Assembly (NCBI GenBank): GCA_963808725.1
Contig: CAWEGO010000001.1
Span: forward strand, 186,001 to 250,000
Reading direction: 5' to 3'
DNA from: JAHFUA01 sp963808725
GTDB taxonomy: Bacteria > Acidobacteriota > Terriglobia > Terriglobales > Acidobacteriaceae
DNA length: 64,000 bases
This document shows positions 1-8,111 of the stretch, one piece after another. Below the pieces are notes generated by a model. It had not been told where the DNA came from. It saw only the letters and a program-made list of their open reading frames with translations, and did no database searches. The position numbers and the translations under genes are program-made. Position 1 is the first letter of the stretch; the number at the start of each line of letters is the position of its first letter.

Positions 1-560
1 TTGAGTGCAAACACCTGATACGTTCCCCATTTCAAGTGCTCGATGGTGAACCGCCCTTCATCGTCCACAGAGCCGCACGTGGTGTTGCCGGGGCGCACGG
101 ACGCGCACGGGGTTGCTCTTTTGGCGGGTTGACCGTCCTCGGTTAACACGAAACCCGTGATTCCACCGTCTATTGCGGAGGGAGCGTCAACCTGCGCCCA
201 GCCAGAGGGATGCGGGAACTCGATTTCAACGTCCGTGGCCACTGTCATCGGAGCGTCATTCTCGGCGAACGGCTTGTACTTCCACTTCTTTACTGCCTCA
301 ACCGCAGACGCCACGAGTATCGGATGGCCGGAGATTACCTCGACCGATGAAACGTCACCCGAAGGCGAGATGACGATATGGAGTTTCACCTTACCGCCAA
401 TCCTCGCTGCTTTTGCAAGAGCGGGCACGGTGGGTTCGACGCGTTGTGTGATATGAGCGTCAGCCTCTGCGGGGGATATGGCCTTCTGGGGAGCTGCTTC
501 GGCCAAGGCCGCCGCTGCCAGGAGCGACGTCAGAATCAGCGATGATAGGCTGCGAATCAT
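1..560 (-). CDS. TonB C-terminal-domain protein with carboxypeptidase regulatory-like domain (3' end off window)
   Basis: The reverse strand is open from an ATG at 560 to the window edge, giving 186 codons without a stop, so the C-terminus is missing. The first 23 or so residues (MIRSLSSLILTSLLAAAALA) form a signal peptide. Residues about 35-115 fit a TonB C-terminal fold: RIGGKVKLHIVISPSGDV, then a VISGHP motif and VKKWKYKPF. Residues from about 125 (GGITGFVLTEDGQPAKRA) look like a carboxypeptidase-regulatory-like beta-sandwich. Such single-domain periplasmic TonB proteins without an N-terminal membrane anchor are common in Acidobacteriota. Substrate and partner receptor are unknown. It is divergent from the DUF58 gene. 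Confidence 0.75.
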   Translation of the reverse strand, partial: MIRSLSSLILTSLLAAAALAEAAPQKAISPAEADAHITQRVEPTVPALAKAARIGGKVKLHIVISPSGDVSSVEVISGHPILVASAVEAVKKWKYKPFAENDAPMTVATDVEIEFPHPSGWAQVDAPSAIDGGITGFVLTEDGQPAKRATPCASVRPGNTTCGSVDDEGRFTIEHLKWGTYQVFAL

Positions 561-700
561 TGTCGGATAGTAGCAGACAGACTTGCCGGGAAATAAGTCT
601 TTACACCCGCGTAGACTCGGTTTCCGTTGGCTGGCGATAACAGGCGTTATCACAACTAATCGTGGGGAGACCCGCACGATGAAGCTGCCCTGGCGATTGC

Positions 701-729
701 TTGTCAAAAGCCAGAGGCCGGTTCTATAC
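701..729 (+). promoter_or_regulatory. Candidate sigma-70 promoter for the DUF58 gene
   Basis: TTGTCA at 701-706 and CTATAC at 724-729 are separated by 17 bases and end 33 bases before the preferred ATG at 763. The match is partial and rests on inspection only. Its position supports translation starting at 763 rather than at 583. Confidence 0.3.
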
Positions 730-762
730 GGCGCTGGTCGAGTAGAATTCCTACCGGACCAC

Positions 763-2199
763 ATGCGGCAGGCCATCCAATCGGCGCTTTCCGGGATCGA
801 GCGCGGGGCGTGGATACGCTTCTTCGTCGCTCTCGCCGGGCTGGGGCTCGCTTTTGTCGCGGCGCTGTTCTCTACGGTTACGCGGCAATCCGGAAACATA
901 GTCGCCACCGCCGTGCTGGCCTCGCTGGCGCTGGTTTTGGCGGGTGTTGTGGCGGTGACCACGGTGCCGTACCTGGCGCGGCGAGTGGCGATTGCCCGGG
1001 TGCGCGATGCTCTGGACTATGACGTCACCCGCGAAGGCCTGTTCTATTCCGTCTTCGTGCTGCTCATCGGAGTGGCGGCGCTCAACACCGGCAACAATCT
1101 GTTGTTCATCGTGGTTTCGGCGATGCTGGCCGCCATTGTGGTTTCAGGTGTCGCCTCGGCGAGCGTGCTGCGCGGGCTGGAGTTGGACGTTTCCGTTCCG
1201 GCGCACGTGTTTGCGGGCTCGACCTCCCTCGCTCGCCTGACGTTGCACAATCGCCGCCGGCGCGCGCCGTCGTTTTCCGTCAGCATAGTTCCACCGCGAC
1301 CGAAGCCGGCGAGCAGGCGCTGGTCGTTGGAGCGCTCGAGCGTCAGCCTTCCGCTTAACGCCGAACCCGGCCAGGAATGGATACGCATGCCCGACCTGCA
1401 GTTGCGGGCCCGGCGCGAGATCGTTTCGGCGCCGGCAATCTTCAGTACTCCCGTGTACTTCCCGTACATTGCCTCCCGGAGCGCCGTCACCGCCGACGTG
1501 GAACTGCGTTTCGATCGCCGCGGCCGCTATCAGCAGGAGAGTTTCGGCATCGCCACACGCTTCCCGTTCTCTTTCCTGGTCAAGACGCGGCGGATCGCGC
1601 TGGCTCGCGAGGTCATCGTGTACCCCTCGGTCGAGCCGCCCGACGAGATGTTCGAGATTCTGCCCATGATCACCGGGGAGTTCGAAACTTTCGTGCGCGG
1701 ACGCGGGCACGACCTCCACAGCATCCGCGAGCACCTGCCGGGAGACTCGGCGCGCCACGTGGACTGGAAGGCGACGGCCAAATCCATGTCGCTGAAGGTG
1801 CGCGAGTTCACCCGCGAGGACGAGCGCAAGCTGCGCATCGTCTTCGACAATCCTGCGCCCGGCGTGGTGCCGCATGCGGCGTACGAGCAGGCGGTCGAAC
1901 TGGCCGCTTCTCTGGGCTGGCACTTCGCCGACGAGCCCACGGAACTCTCCTTCGCGGCGCCGGGCTATGGCGGATCCGACGATATGTACGAATTCCTGCG
2001 CTACCTCGCCCTGGTCCAGCCCGGAGCCGGCCAACCACCCCAAGACGCCAAAACCGGGCGTGTCGGGGACCCCGGCGAATCCATTCTCGATCAGCTCGAA
2101 GTTACCGACGATTACAACGTCATCCTTACCGCGCGTCCGCGGGGCAGCATTCCCACCCGCTTGTGGGCGTGCTCCTACTTCGTGTTCATGAATCAGTAG
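763..2199 (+). CDS. DUF58 domain-containing membrane protein
   Basis: This 478-residue protein has hydrophobic segments at about residues 15-60 and 90-130, then a soluble region ending in the DUF58 signature. The signature is visible as GRGHDLHSIREHLPGD followed by ARHVDWKATAKS around residues 320-350. DUF58 proteins have a VWA-like fold and usually sit beside a MoxR AAA ATPase and a transglutaminase; neither is adjacent here, so the gene looks detached from that cluster. The frame is open back to 583, but the first 60 residues look non-coding and cover the putative promoter. I therefore chose MRQAIQ at 763. Function is unknown; assembly or maturation of envelope proteins is the usual inference. 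Confidence 0.8.
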   Translation: MRQAIQSALSGIERGAWIRFFVALAGLGLAFVAALFSTVTRQSGNIVATAVLASLALVLAGVVAVTTVPYLARRVAIARVRDALDYDVTREGLFYSVFVLLIGVAALNTGNNLLFIVVSAMLAAIVVSGVASASVLRGLELDVSVPAHVFAGSTSLARLTLHNRRRRAPSFSVSIVPPRPKPASRRWSLERSSVSLPLNAEPGQEWIRMPDLQLRARREIVSAPAIFSTPVYFPYIASRSAVTADVELRFDRRGRYQQESFGIATRFPFSFLVKTRRIALAREVIVYPSVEPPDEMFEILPMITGEFETFVRGRGHDLHSIREHLPGDSARHVDWKATAKSMSLKVREFTREDERKLRIVFDNPAPGVVPHAAYEQAVELAASLGWHFADEPTELSFAAPGYGGSDDMYEFLRYLALVQPGAGQPPQDAKTGRVGDPGESILDQLEVTDDYNVILTARPRGSIPTRLWACSYFVFMNQ

Positions 2200-2302
2200 C
2201 CCGGAGTCGGGCCGGCAATCAGGACTGCTGCTTTCGCCTCGGCAGTAGTATGATGTGTCCCCCTGCCGGGGGGGCGGCGCCTGGCCAAGCGCGGAGGAGC
2301 TT

Positions 2303-2728
2303 ATGGCGAAGATCTATGACCTGATCAAGGACAACCAAACCCAGACCATCAGGGCGGACCAGTCCGTGCTGGAAGCCGCGCGGGAGATGGTGGCCAGCAA
2401 CATTGGCGCGGTTCCGGTGCTGCGCGATGGCGAACTGGTCGGCATCTTCTCCGAGCGCGACATCATGAAGCGGGTGGTGGCCGAGGGCCGCGATCCGGCG
2501 CGCACCCGCGTATCCGAGGTCATGACCGCCGATCCCCTCAGCGTAGATATGCGGGAAGGCATTGAGCACTGCATGGTGCTGATGAAGGAGCACGGCTTCC
2601 GCCACCTGCCTATCTGCGACGGCAAGAAGCTGAAAGGGATCGTGTCGCTGCGCGACATCCTGTTGCGCGACCTGACCGAGAAGGATGAAGAGGTCAGGTT
2701 GATGCGCGCCTACATTCACGGCAGCTAG
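2303..2728 (+). CDS. CBS domain-pair protein
   Basis: This 141-residue cytosolic protein is made almost entirely of two CBS motifs (a Bateman module). The first is about residues 15-70 (MVASNIGAVPVLRDGELVGI, FSERDIM) and the second about 80-135 (HGFRHLPICDGKKLKGIVSL, RDIL). Stand-alone CBS pairs bind adenine nucleotides and act as energy sensors; the ligand here is not known. The start at 2303 follows a strong GGAGGAGC Shine-Dalgarno, and an upstream in-frame start at 2255 lacks one. The gene converges on the ACT-domain gene with only 13 bases between them. Confidence 0.85.
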   Translation: MAKIYDLIKDNQTQTIRADQSVLEAAREMVASNIGAVPVLRDGELVGIFSERDIMKRVVAEGRDPARTRVSEVMTADPLSVDMREGIEHCMVLMKEHGFRHLPICDGKKLKGIVSLRDILLRDLTEKDEEVRLMRAYIHGS

Positions 2729-2741
2729 GTCCCGCGCAGCA

Positions 2742-3125
2742 CTACACCAACTTCTCGGCCTTCGCCACGTCCGAAACGCCCAGCACGATGAGCGCGCGTT
2801 GCTCGCCTTTCACGATCGAGCCATAGGCATAGAGAACGTTGACATTGGCGTCGGCGAGTTTGCGGGTCACCTTGCCCAGCGCGCCCGGCCGGTCGGTGAT
2901 GCGCAGCGCGATGGCCTCCTCTTCGCGATAGGGAAGCTGCATCGTCTCCAGTACTTTCTTGGCGGCGGCCAGAGGGGTAGCAACCAGGCGGAGACCGCCG
3001 GGTTGGTCCGGCGCCGCCATGATGGCGGTAATGTTGACGGCTTTGCTGGCCAGCTCGGAGCAGATGTTGGCCAGGGTGCCGGGCTTGTGTTCGGCTTGGA
3101 TGAGCAACTGGGTGATGCGCGCCAT
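2742..3125 (-). CDS. Tandem ACT-domain protein
   Basis: The 127-residue product has two ACT-like beta-alpha-beta repeats. The first is ITQLLIQAEHKPGTLANICS at residues 3-22 and the second is AIALRITDRPGALGKVTRKL at about 73-92. Each carries the conserved Pro-Gly turn where amino acids bind in ACT regulators. Stand-alone ACT pairs are allosteric amino-acid sensors; the ligand cannot be read from sequence. The start at 3125 (MARITQ) has a GGAGG seven bases upstream. The longer frame to 3209 has no such site. It is transcribed away from the 3328 gene, with a shared control region between them. Confidence 0.8.
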   Translation of the reverse strand: MARITQLLIQAEHKPGTLANICSELASKAVNITAIMAAPDQPGGLRLVATPLAAAKKVLETMQLPYREEEAIALRITDRPGALGKVTRKLADANVNVLYAYGSIVKGEQRALIVLGVSDVAKAEKLV

Positions 3126-3258
3126 GTGTGCCTCCAATGGGAGCAAGAGTGCAGCACATCGGCGGCTGTCCGTCAACTCCGGCCCTGGGTCGCGCAAGTC
3201 GAAAAGCAATCTCGCTTAGATCGCCCTGTTCGCCTGACGGCCTAGCTCTTTTTCCACA

Positions 3259-3289
3259 TTGACAAAAAAGGCATACCGTGTGGGATAAT
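3259..3289 (+). promoter_or_regulatory. Promoter of the small-ORF/STAS-like pair
   Basis: A perfect TTGACA lies at 3259-3264 and GATAAT at 3284-3289, with a long 19-base spacer. Transcription would begin about 30 bases before the ATG at 3328. This is one of the best sigma-70 matches in the window. The long spacer lowers the certainty. Confidence 0.5.
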
Positions 3290-3327
3290 CGCAAACCATT
3301 TTTTCCTGTTTTAGGAGATGCCCTTTT

Positions 3328-3498
3328 ATGCCTGGGGGAGAAGATATTCACACCCTGATTGCGCGACAGGACAGCACCGCTCTGCGCCAAATGGCCGGAG
3401 AGGCGCGGAAACCGGAGGCGCGAATGTTCCTGGCTCTGCTGGCAGAGATGGTCGACCAACAGCAGAAGAAGAGCATACAGTTGAAGAGGACTGCTTAA
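3328..3498 (+). CDS. Small hypothetical protein, 56 residues
   Basis: The 56-residue ORF starts at an ATG ten bases after AGGAG (3313-3317) and lies behind a TTGACA/GATAAT promoter. The product is charged and predicted helical (MFLALLAEMVDQQQKKS near residues 33-49), with no membrane segment and no cysteine. I recognise no family. An overlapping frame starting at 3318 gives a 67-residue product of atypical composition, which I consider a shadow. It is followed after 42 bases by the STAS-like gene on the same strand, so the two are probably cotranscribed. Confidence 0.5.
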   Translation: MPGGEDIHTLIARQDSTALRQMAGEARKPEARMFLALLAEMVDQQQKKSIQLKRTA

Positions 3499-3540
3499 CT
3501 GGCGGGCAGCCCCGAGAGTAGGCTCACCGAAGGGAGATCT

Positions 3541-3990
3541 ATGGCCTATTACTTTGAGTTCGATTCCAGCAACCGCATCCTGCGCTGCAGATTCGAAGGG
3601 GATGTTAGCGATGAAACCCTCAAGGAGTGTTACGACGTTGCAGGCAGGTACGCGGCCCTCACCGATCCTGGCGCCGGCATCATGGATTTCTCGAACGTAG
3701 ATTCTTTCAATGTTTCCTCCCAAATGGTGCGAGAGCTGGCACATCGCGGCCCCGTCATGCCGGGCTCCTGCCCCCGCTTTCTGGTGGCGCCGTCCTCTCA
3801 CACGTACGGCCTGGCGCGGATGTTTCAGCAATGCGGAAGTGAAGCGCGTCCGGAGTTGCACGTAGTGCGCAGCGTGGATGAGGCCTACACCCTCCTCGGA
3901 GTGCGGGAGCCACAGTTTGAGCCCGTGGGAGCAGGTAGCGCAATTCCTAGCCGGCAAGTCCCCATTTTTGCGCGAAAAGCCAGGGCGTAA
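3541..3990 (+). CDS. STAS/SpoIIAA-like hypothetical protein
   Basis: This 149-residue soluble protein begins MAYYFEFDSSNRILRCRFEG and continues with the alternation of strands and helices seen in STAS/SEC14-type single-domain proteins. A GIMDFSNVDSFNVSS stretch at about residues 46-60 resembles the segment around the regulatory serine of anti-sigma-factor antagonists. The assignment is by general pattern only. GAAGGGAGATCT precedes the ATG. Its likely operon partner is the 56-residue ORF upstream. The final 20 residues look disordered and basic. Confidence 0.6.
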   Translation: MAYYFEFDSSNRILRCRFEGDVSDETLKECYDVAGRYAALTDPGAGIMDFSNVDSFNVSSQMVRELAHRGPVMPGSCPRFLVAPSSHTYGLARMFQQCGSEARPELHVVRSVDEAYTLLGVREPQFEPVGAGSAIPSRQVPIFARKARA

Positions 3991-4017
3991 CCTCCGCCGC
4001 GGCCGTCCAAACCGAGG

Positions 4018-6180
4018 CTATGAAGGCCTGTCTGGCCGCAACCCCGCCGCCAGGGCTTCCGGATCGCTGATCGGGGGCTGGCAAGCGAAATTTGAGCACA
4101 CCACCGCGACCGGCTGACCTGCCTTTACCTCCGGCAAGTTGGGGATGGTTTCGGCGAGCGCCGGTGGCAGGTTCTGCGGCGTCGCTTCGTTCTCTCCCGG
4201 AATGTGCAGCACTGCCTTGCCCAGCGCGAAGGGGGCGACGGCGGCGGCATAGAGCTGGTCCGCCTGTCCGCCGCTGCCGACCACCACCACTTGCGTGTGC
4301 GGCGTGCTGAGCAGGCAAGCGGCGATGCCGTAGGTGCCGGCGAAGATCCCGTACTGCTCCGCCATGCCGGCGAAGACCTCCAGCGTCTGCCGCGCCTTTT
4401 CCCGATAGCTCTCCTCGTGGGTGTAAGCGTGCAGCCGCAGCAGCGCGATGGCGGCGGCGGAGTTGCCGGCCGGGGTGGGCGAATCCTGGAAGGGCTTGCG
4501 CCGCGCCGAAAGCGCTCCGATCTCCGATGCACTGGGTGCCCCATCCTTGGCCGGTTTTGCCAAGGGTGGGGATTTTGATTTTTCGACATCGAAGAACCCG
4601 CCGCCGGACTGGTCATAGAAGCGCTCGATCATGGCATCACCGATGCGGCGCGCAAAGTTGAAGTAGCTGAGTGCGGCCGTGGCTTCATAGGCATCGAGAC
4701 AGGCAATCGTGGTGAAGGCGTAATCATCCAGCAGTCCGGGGACGTTGCGATGCTTGGCCTGCGGGTCGGAATAGGCGACCACGTGCTTCAGCCCGCTCAC
4801 AGGGTTCCACGCTTCTGACAAAATGCGGTCCAGCGAACGCAGCGCGAAGTGGCGGGCTTCGTCCAATTGCAGGACTCGCGCAGCATCCAGATAAGCGGAG
4901 ACGCAAAGCGCGTTCCAGTTTACATACACCGTTTTGTCGACATACGGGGTCGGACGCTTGAGCCGCGCGGCCAGCATCTTCTGCCTGGCGGAATCGAGCA
5001 GCGCGCGCACCCGCTCGGCCGGCGTGCCCATGCGGGCAGCGATCTCCTCCACCGAAGAGCGCACGTGCAGCACGTTCTTCTGCGGGTTGTGGTGCATCTC
5101 GCCGATTTCGCCGATGTCGTAGTGATAGCCGGCAACCTGAAGTTCGTCTTCGCTGAGCACGGCGCGGCCTTCTTCGAGCGTCCAGGTGAAGTAGTCGCCG
5201 TCGTCTTCCATGTTGATGTCGGCGTCCTGCGAGGCGTAGAAGCCGCCGCGCTGGCGGTCGCTGAGCACCTCGTCCATCCAGCGAATGATGTCGCGCGCCA
5301 CCTCGGCGAAGAACGGCTCGCCGAGCGCCTGCCAGGCGTGCACGTAGTTCTTCAGCAGCTCCGAGTTGTCATAGGACATCTTCTCGAAGTGCGGCACCAC
5401 CCAGCGCTCGTCCACCGAATAGCGATGGAAGCCGCCGGCGAGCTGGTCGTAGACGCCGCCGCGCGCCATGTGCGTAAGCGTGGTCTCGATGACGGTTTTC
5501 AGGTGCGGCTCGCCGCTGCGCGCGTAGCGGTCGATCACCAGGTCGAGGATGGCCGCGTGCGGAAACTTGGGCGCCGTGCCGAAGCCGCCGTGCTCCACGT
5601 CGAACAGGCGCGTGGCCGAGCGCACGATGGTGTCCACGATACGCGGAGAGAACTCCGCCGAACGCCCGCTGAAGGACTCGGCCTGCGAGAGCGCGTTCAT
5701 CACCATGTCGGCTTGTTCGCTGACGTCGGCATGTTTCTCGCGGAAGGCGCCGGCGATGGACACGAGCACGCGCTTGAAGCTGGGGCGGCCCATGCGTTCA
5801 TCGGGCGGGAAGTAGGTGCCGCCGTAGAAAGGCTTGCCGTCGGGGGTGAGGAACGCGGTGAGCGGCCAGCCGCCCTGCCCGCTGATGGCGGAGACGGCGG
5901 CCTGGTAGCGGCTGTCGATGTCGGGGCGCTCGTCGCGGTCCACCTTTACCGCGATGAAGTTCTCATTGACGATGCGCGCCACCTCGGGATCGTCGTAGGA
6001 CTCGTGGTCCATCACGTGACACCAGTGGCACCACACCGCGCCGATGTCCAGCAGGATGGGCTTGTTCTCGCGCTGCGCCGCAGCGAAGGCTTCCTCGCCC
6101 CACTCATGCCAGTGGATAGGCTGGTGCATGGCCGAGCGCAGATACGCAGAAGCCGCTTGCGCGAGCGTGTTGGTAGACAT
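4018..6180 (-). CDS. yyaL: Thioredoxin-domain protein of the YyaL/DUF255 family, interrupted by a REP-derived segment
   Basis: The 720-residue protein begins with a DUF255 thioredoxin-like domain. Its WCHWCHVM motif has cysteines at residues 51 and 54. A long alpha-helical barrel region like that of sugar epimerases follows (GGVYDQLAGGFHRYSVDERW near 245-265). The family is conserved from bacteria to mammals (SPATA20) but its reaction is unsettled. Residues about 537-549 (SPPLAKPAKDGAP) are encoded by a 38-bp REP hairpin on the opposite strand. They sit just before the conserved TPAGNSAAA motif, so the insertion lies in a surface linker and keeps the frame. The gene is monocistronic, with 27 bases to the convergent neighbour. 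Confidence 0.88.
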   Translation of the reverse strand: MSTNTLAQAASAYLRSAMHQPIHWHEWGEEAFAAAQRENKPILLDIGAVWCHWCHVMDHESYDDPEVARIVNENFIAVKVDRDERPDIDSRYQAAVSAISGQGGWPLTAFLTPDGKPFYGGTYFPPDERMGRPSFKRVLVSIAGAFREKHADVSEQADMVMNALSQAESFSGRSAEFSPRIVDTIVRSATRLFDVEHGGFGTAPKFPHAAILDLVIDRYARSGEPHLKTVIETTLTHMARGGVYDQLAGGFHRYSVDERWVVPHFEKMSYDNSELLKNYVHAWQALGEPFFAEVARDIIRWMDEVLSDRQRGGFYASQDADINMEDDGDYFTWTLEEGRAVLSEDELQVAGYHYDIGEIGEMHHNPQKNVLHVRSSVEEIAARMGTPAERVRALLDSARQKMLAARLKRPTPYVDKTVYVNWNALCVSAYLDAARVLQLDEARHFALRSLDRILSEAWNPVSGLKHVVAYSDPQAKHRNVPGLLDDYAFTTIACLDAYEATAALSYFNFARRIGDAMIERFYDQSGGGFFDVEKSKSPPLAKPAKDGAPSASEIGALSARRKPFQDSPTPAGNSAAAIALLRLHAYTHEESYREKARQTLEVFAGMAEQYGIFAGTYGIAACLLSTPHTQVVVVGSGGQADQLYAAAVAPFALGKAVLHIPGENEATPQNLPPALAETIPNLPEVKAGQPVAVVCSNFACQPPISDPEALAAGLRPDRPS
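4534..4571 (+). repeat. REP hairpin inside the YyaL-type gene
   Basis: The element has the 5' GGGTGC tag, a 13-bp stem with one G-T wobble, and the CGGTTTT loop. It matches the left REP of the RAYT element (44162-44199) at 36 of 38 positions by hand alignment. It lies wholly within coding sequence of the minus-strand gene. Confidence 0.8.
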
Positions 6181-6296
6181 ATCCGGACAAGTTTACAGGA
6201 ACAGATTGATGCAGAGGGTGTTTGGGCGGTTCGTGGGGGGGGGCAGTTTTCGGTTGAATGAAGGCGACCCTCAGAGACTACTTGTGGTGTGGCGAT

Positions 6297-6995
6297 TTAT
6301 CGACAGTTACTGTCACGTATAGGGGGCGGCGGTGGCGGCGGTAGTTGCTGCCACGAACGCAACGCGTCAGGGGGAATCTCATAGACGCGAAGGTGTATCC
6401 ACGCTAAGAGTCCAATCACCAGGAGCAGCAGGCTGACAGGAGAGCCCGCGATGAGCTTGCGCGATGGCCTATGCCCAGCTCCTTGTATTCCTCCGACAAG
6501 AAAGAATGATTTTATCGGCAGTAATAACGCGATCACCATCAATAAGAAGATCAGCACTGATTCCACCGCGTCTCGGGGAACTCCTGCCTCGTAGATCGCG
6601 CTGTAGAGCACCTCCGGGAAAGCTACAACCCAAGGCGCCGTGAACCATGGCAATACAAAAAGCGGGAATGCCCAAGCCCATGCAAGGACAAACATCACAA
6701 GCCATGCCCAGCGAACGCGCCTGATGTATCCCGTCCAAGTAACGATCAGCCCGATGAGAATCGTTGCCAGACAAGCAACGCCGAGAGTGCTGGTCATTCC
6801 GGCCACCGCTCGGAAGCCTGCATCGAGCGTAGCGAGCGCCATCTTGTTACGTCCCGTTAAAGCGTTTGCCAAGCAAGGAGGAATCAGGCAGAGCAGCGCG
6901 ATGGTAAAGAGCACGCTGGCGATGAGGGCCGAGTCGGCACGAATTCTCCCGGCGGGAAGAATGCTGCCTTCTTGATTGGCGTGAACATCGCTCAT
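6297..6995 (-). CDS. Hypothetical multi-pass membrane protein
   Basis: About 232 residues with five or six hydrophobic helices, for example ALIASVLFTIALLCLIPPCL near residue 25, then LGVACLATILIGLIVTW, WAWLVMFVLAWAWAFPLFVL, and two more before a short soluble tail. The tail ends in a run of seven prolines followed by IRDSNCR. No family is recognised. Base composition is visibly less GC-rich than the flanking genes. It lies six bases downstream of the M20 deacylase gene and may be cotranscribed. ATG at 6995 and GTG at 6998 are both possible starts. Confidence 0.6.
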   Translation of the reverse strand: MSDVHANQEGSILPAGRIRADSALIASVLFTIALLCLIPPCLANALTGRNKMALATLDAGFRAVAGMTSTLGVACLATILIGLIVTWTGYIRRVRWAWLVMFVLAWAWAFPLFVLPWFTAPWVVAFPEVLYSAIYEAGVPRDAVESVLIFLLMVIALLLPIKSFFLVGGIQGAGHRPSRKLIAGSPVSLLLLVIGLLAWIHLRVYEIPPDALRSWQQLPPPPPPPIRDSNCR

Positions 6996-7001
6996 CACTA
7001 A

Positions 7002-8006
7002 CTACCCGCCCACCAGTTTCTTCGCCACCTTGTAGTACAGCTCCACCGCCTCGTGCAACTGGCGCTTCTCGACGCGTTCGCGCTCGGTGTGCGCTACGTG
7101 GATGGAGCCGGGACCCAGCAGCACCGGCTCGCCCCAGTTCGAGAGACCCGGGATGTCCGTAGTAAATGCGGCGACCATGGTGGGGATTCCGTCCACGGTG
7201 CGCAGGCGCATGAAGGGGATTTCCAGCACGAAGTGCACCTCGGCGCGGTTGCCGACGGTCTCGACGATGCGGCGCTTCAAATCATCGGACGGACCGACTA
7301 GGCGATAGAGAAGGTGGGCGCGCGCGAAGTCAGGCACGACATTTGGCGCCTGGCCGCCTTCGATGACGCCGATGTTCACCGTCGAGGGCCCAACCTCCGG
7401 GTTGGTGGGCAATTCCATCCGGCGCAAGTCGTGGAGGGCGTCCAGCAGCTTGTCGATGGCGGACTCGCCCAGTTCGGGATAGGCAGAGTGCGCCATGCGT
7501 CCGCGGGCGACGAGTTCCACGCGCAGCGTGCCCTTGGAGGCGATGGCGATGCAATTCTCCGTAGGTTCGCCGTTGATCAGAAAGCGCGATCCGGGTGCAT
7601 GCTGGTTGGCTACCCTTGCGCCCTGGCTGTCGCGCTCCTCGCCCACCAGGAACAGCAGCGCGGGAGTAACCGCGCCGTCGTCCCCCTTGCGCAGGCGCTC
7701 GGCGGCGGCGATCTGCGCGGCGATGATCCCCTTGGCGTCGCACGAGCCGCGTCCGTAGATGTGTTCGCTGTCTTCGGACGATGGGATGAACGGCGGCACG
7801 GTATCCATGTGGGTGGAAAAGACTACGTCTGGCTTGCGCCCTGGCACTGCGGTGTACACGTTGAAGCGTTCGGGCGCGACCTCCATTCGCGTGGCCGCAT
7901 AGCCGAGCGACGAAAGGTGCGCGAGCAGGAATTCGCCTACGGCGCGCTCGTTGCCGCTGATGGATTCGATATCCACGAGCCGGCGAGTGAGGGAGACCAG
8001 ATCCAT
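7002..8006 (-). CDS. M20-family deacylase (ArgE/DapE-like)
   Basis: This 334-residue zinc metallo-hydrolase has the M20 metal motifs in order: FSTHMDTVPPF (first His/Asp), GRGSCDAKGIIAAQ (bridging Asp) and LFLVGEERDS (catalytic Glu pair). A dimerisation lid follows, and a C-terminal His lies in the GSIHVAHTERE segment. Family members remove acetyl or succinyl groups from amino acids such as acetylornithine, or cleave dipeptides; the substrate is not decided here. No arginine or lysine genes are adjacent. I chose the ATG at 8006 (MDLVSLTRR), because the extension to GTG 8039 is built from a REP hairpin. Confidence 0.82.
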   Translation of the reverse strand: MDLVSLTRRLVDIESISGNERAVGEFLLAHLSSLGYAATRMEVAPERFNVYTAVPGRKPDVVFSTHMDTVPPFIPSSEDSEHIYGRGSCDAKGIIAAQIAAAERLRKGDDGAVTPALLFLVGEERDSQGARVANQHAPGSRFLINGEPTENCIAIASKGTLRVELVARGRMAHSAYPELGESAIDKLLDALHDLRRMELPTNPEVGPSTVNIGVIEGGQAPNVVPDFARAHLLYRLVGPSDDLKRRIVETVGNRAEVHFVLEIPFMRLRTVDGIPTMVAAFTTDIPGLSNWGEPVLLGPGSIHVAHTERERVEKRQLHEAVELYYKVAKKLVGG

Positions 8007-8033
8007 TGCGCAGAGGATATCACCTACAAAAAT

Positions 8034-8069
8034 CCCCACCCTACGAAAACCGCGTAGGGTGGGGCACCC
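8034..8069 (-). repeat. REP hairpin between divergent M20 and hydrolase genes
   Basis: Read on the minus strand it has GGGTGC, a 12-bp stem (CCCCACCCTACG paired with its complement) and the loop CGGTTTT. The inner stem differs from the 44-kb copies (ACG/CGT in place of TTGGC/GCCAA), but pairing is kept on both sides. That indicates selection or replication of the hairpin form. Confidence 0.75.
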
Positions 8070-8111
8070 GCGTCGGGCACGCGGCGTTATAAATTAGCCT
8101 GAAGGAGACAC

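Noticed and set aside
157..456. 99-residue plus-strand frame at the left edge
   Set aside because: Antisense of the TonB-domain gene, which reads through to the edge.
583..762. N-terminal extension of the DUF58 protein
   Set aside because: No ribosome site, non-conserved composition, and it covers a likely promoter.
4849..6261. 470-residue plus-strand frame
   Set aside because: Antisense to the well-supported YyaL-type gene; its arginine/histidine-rich composition is typical of a shadow in GC-rich DNA.
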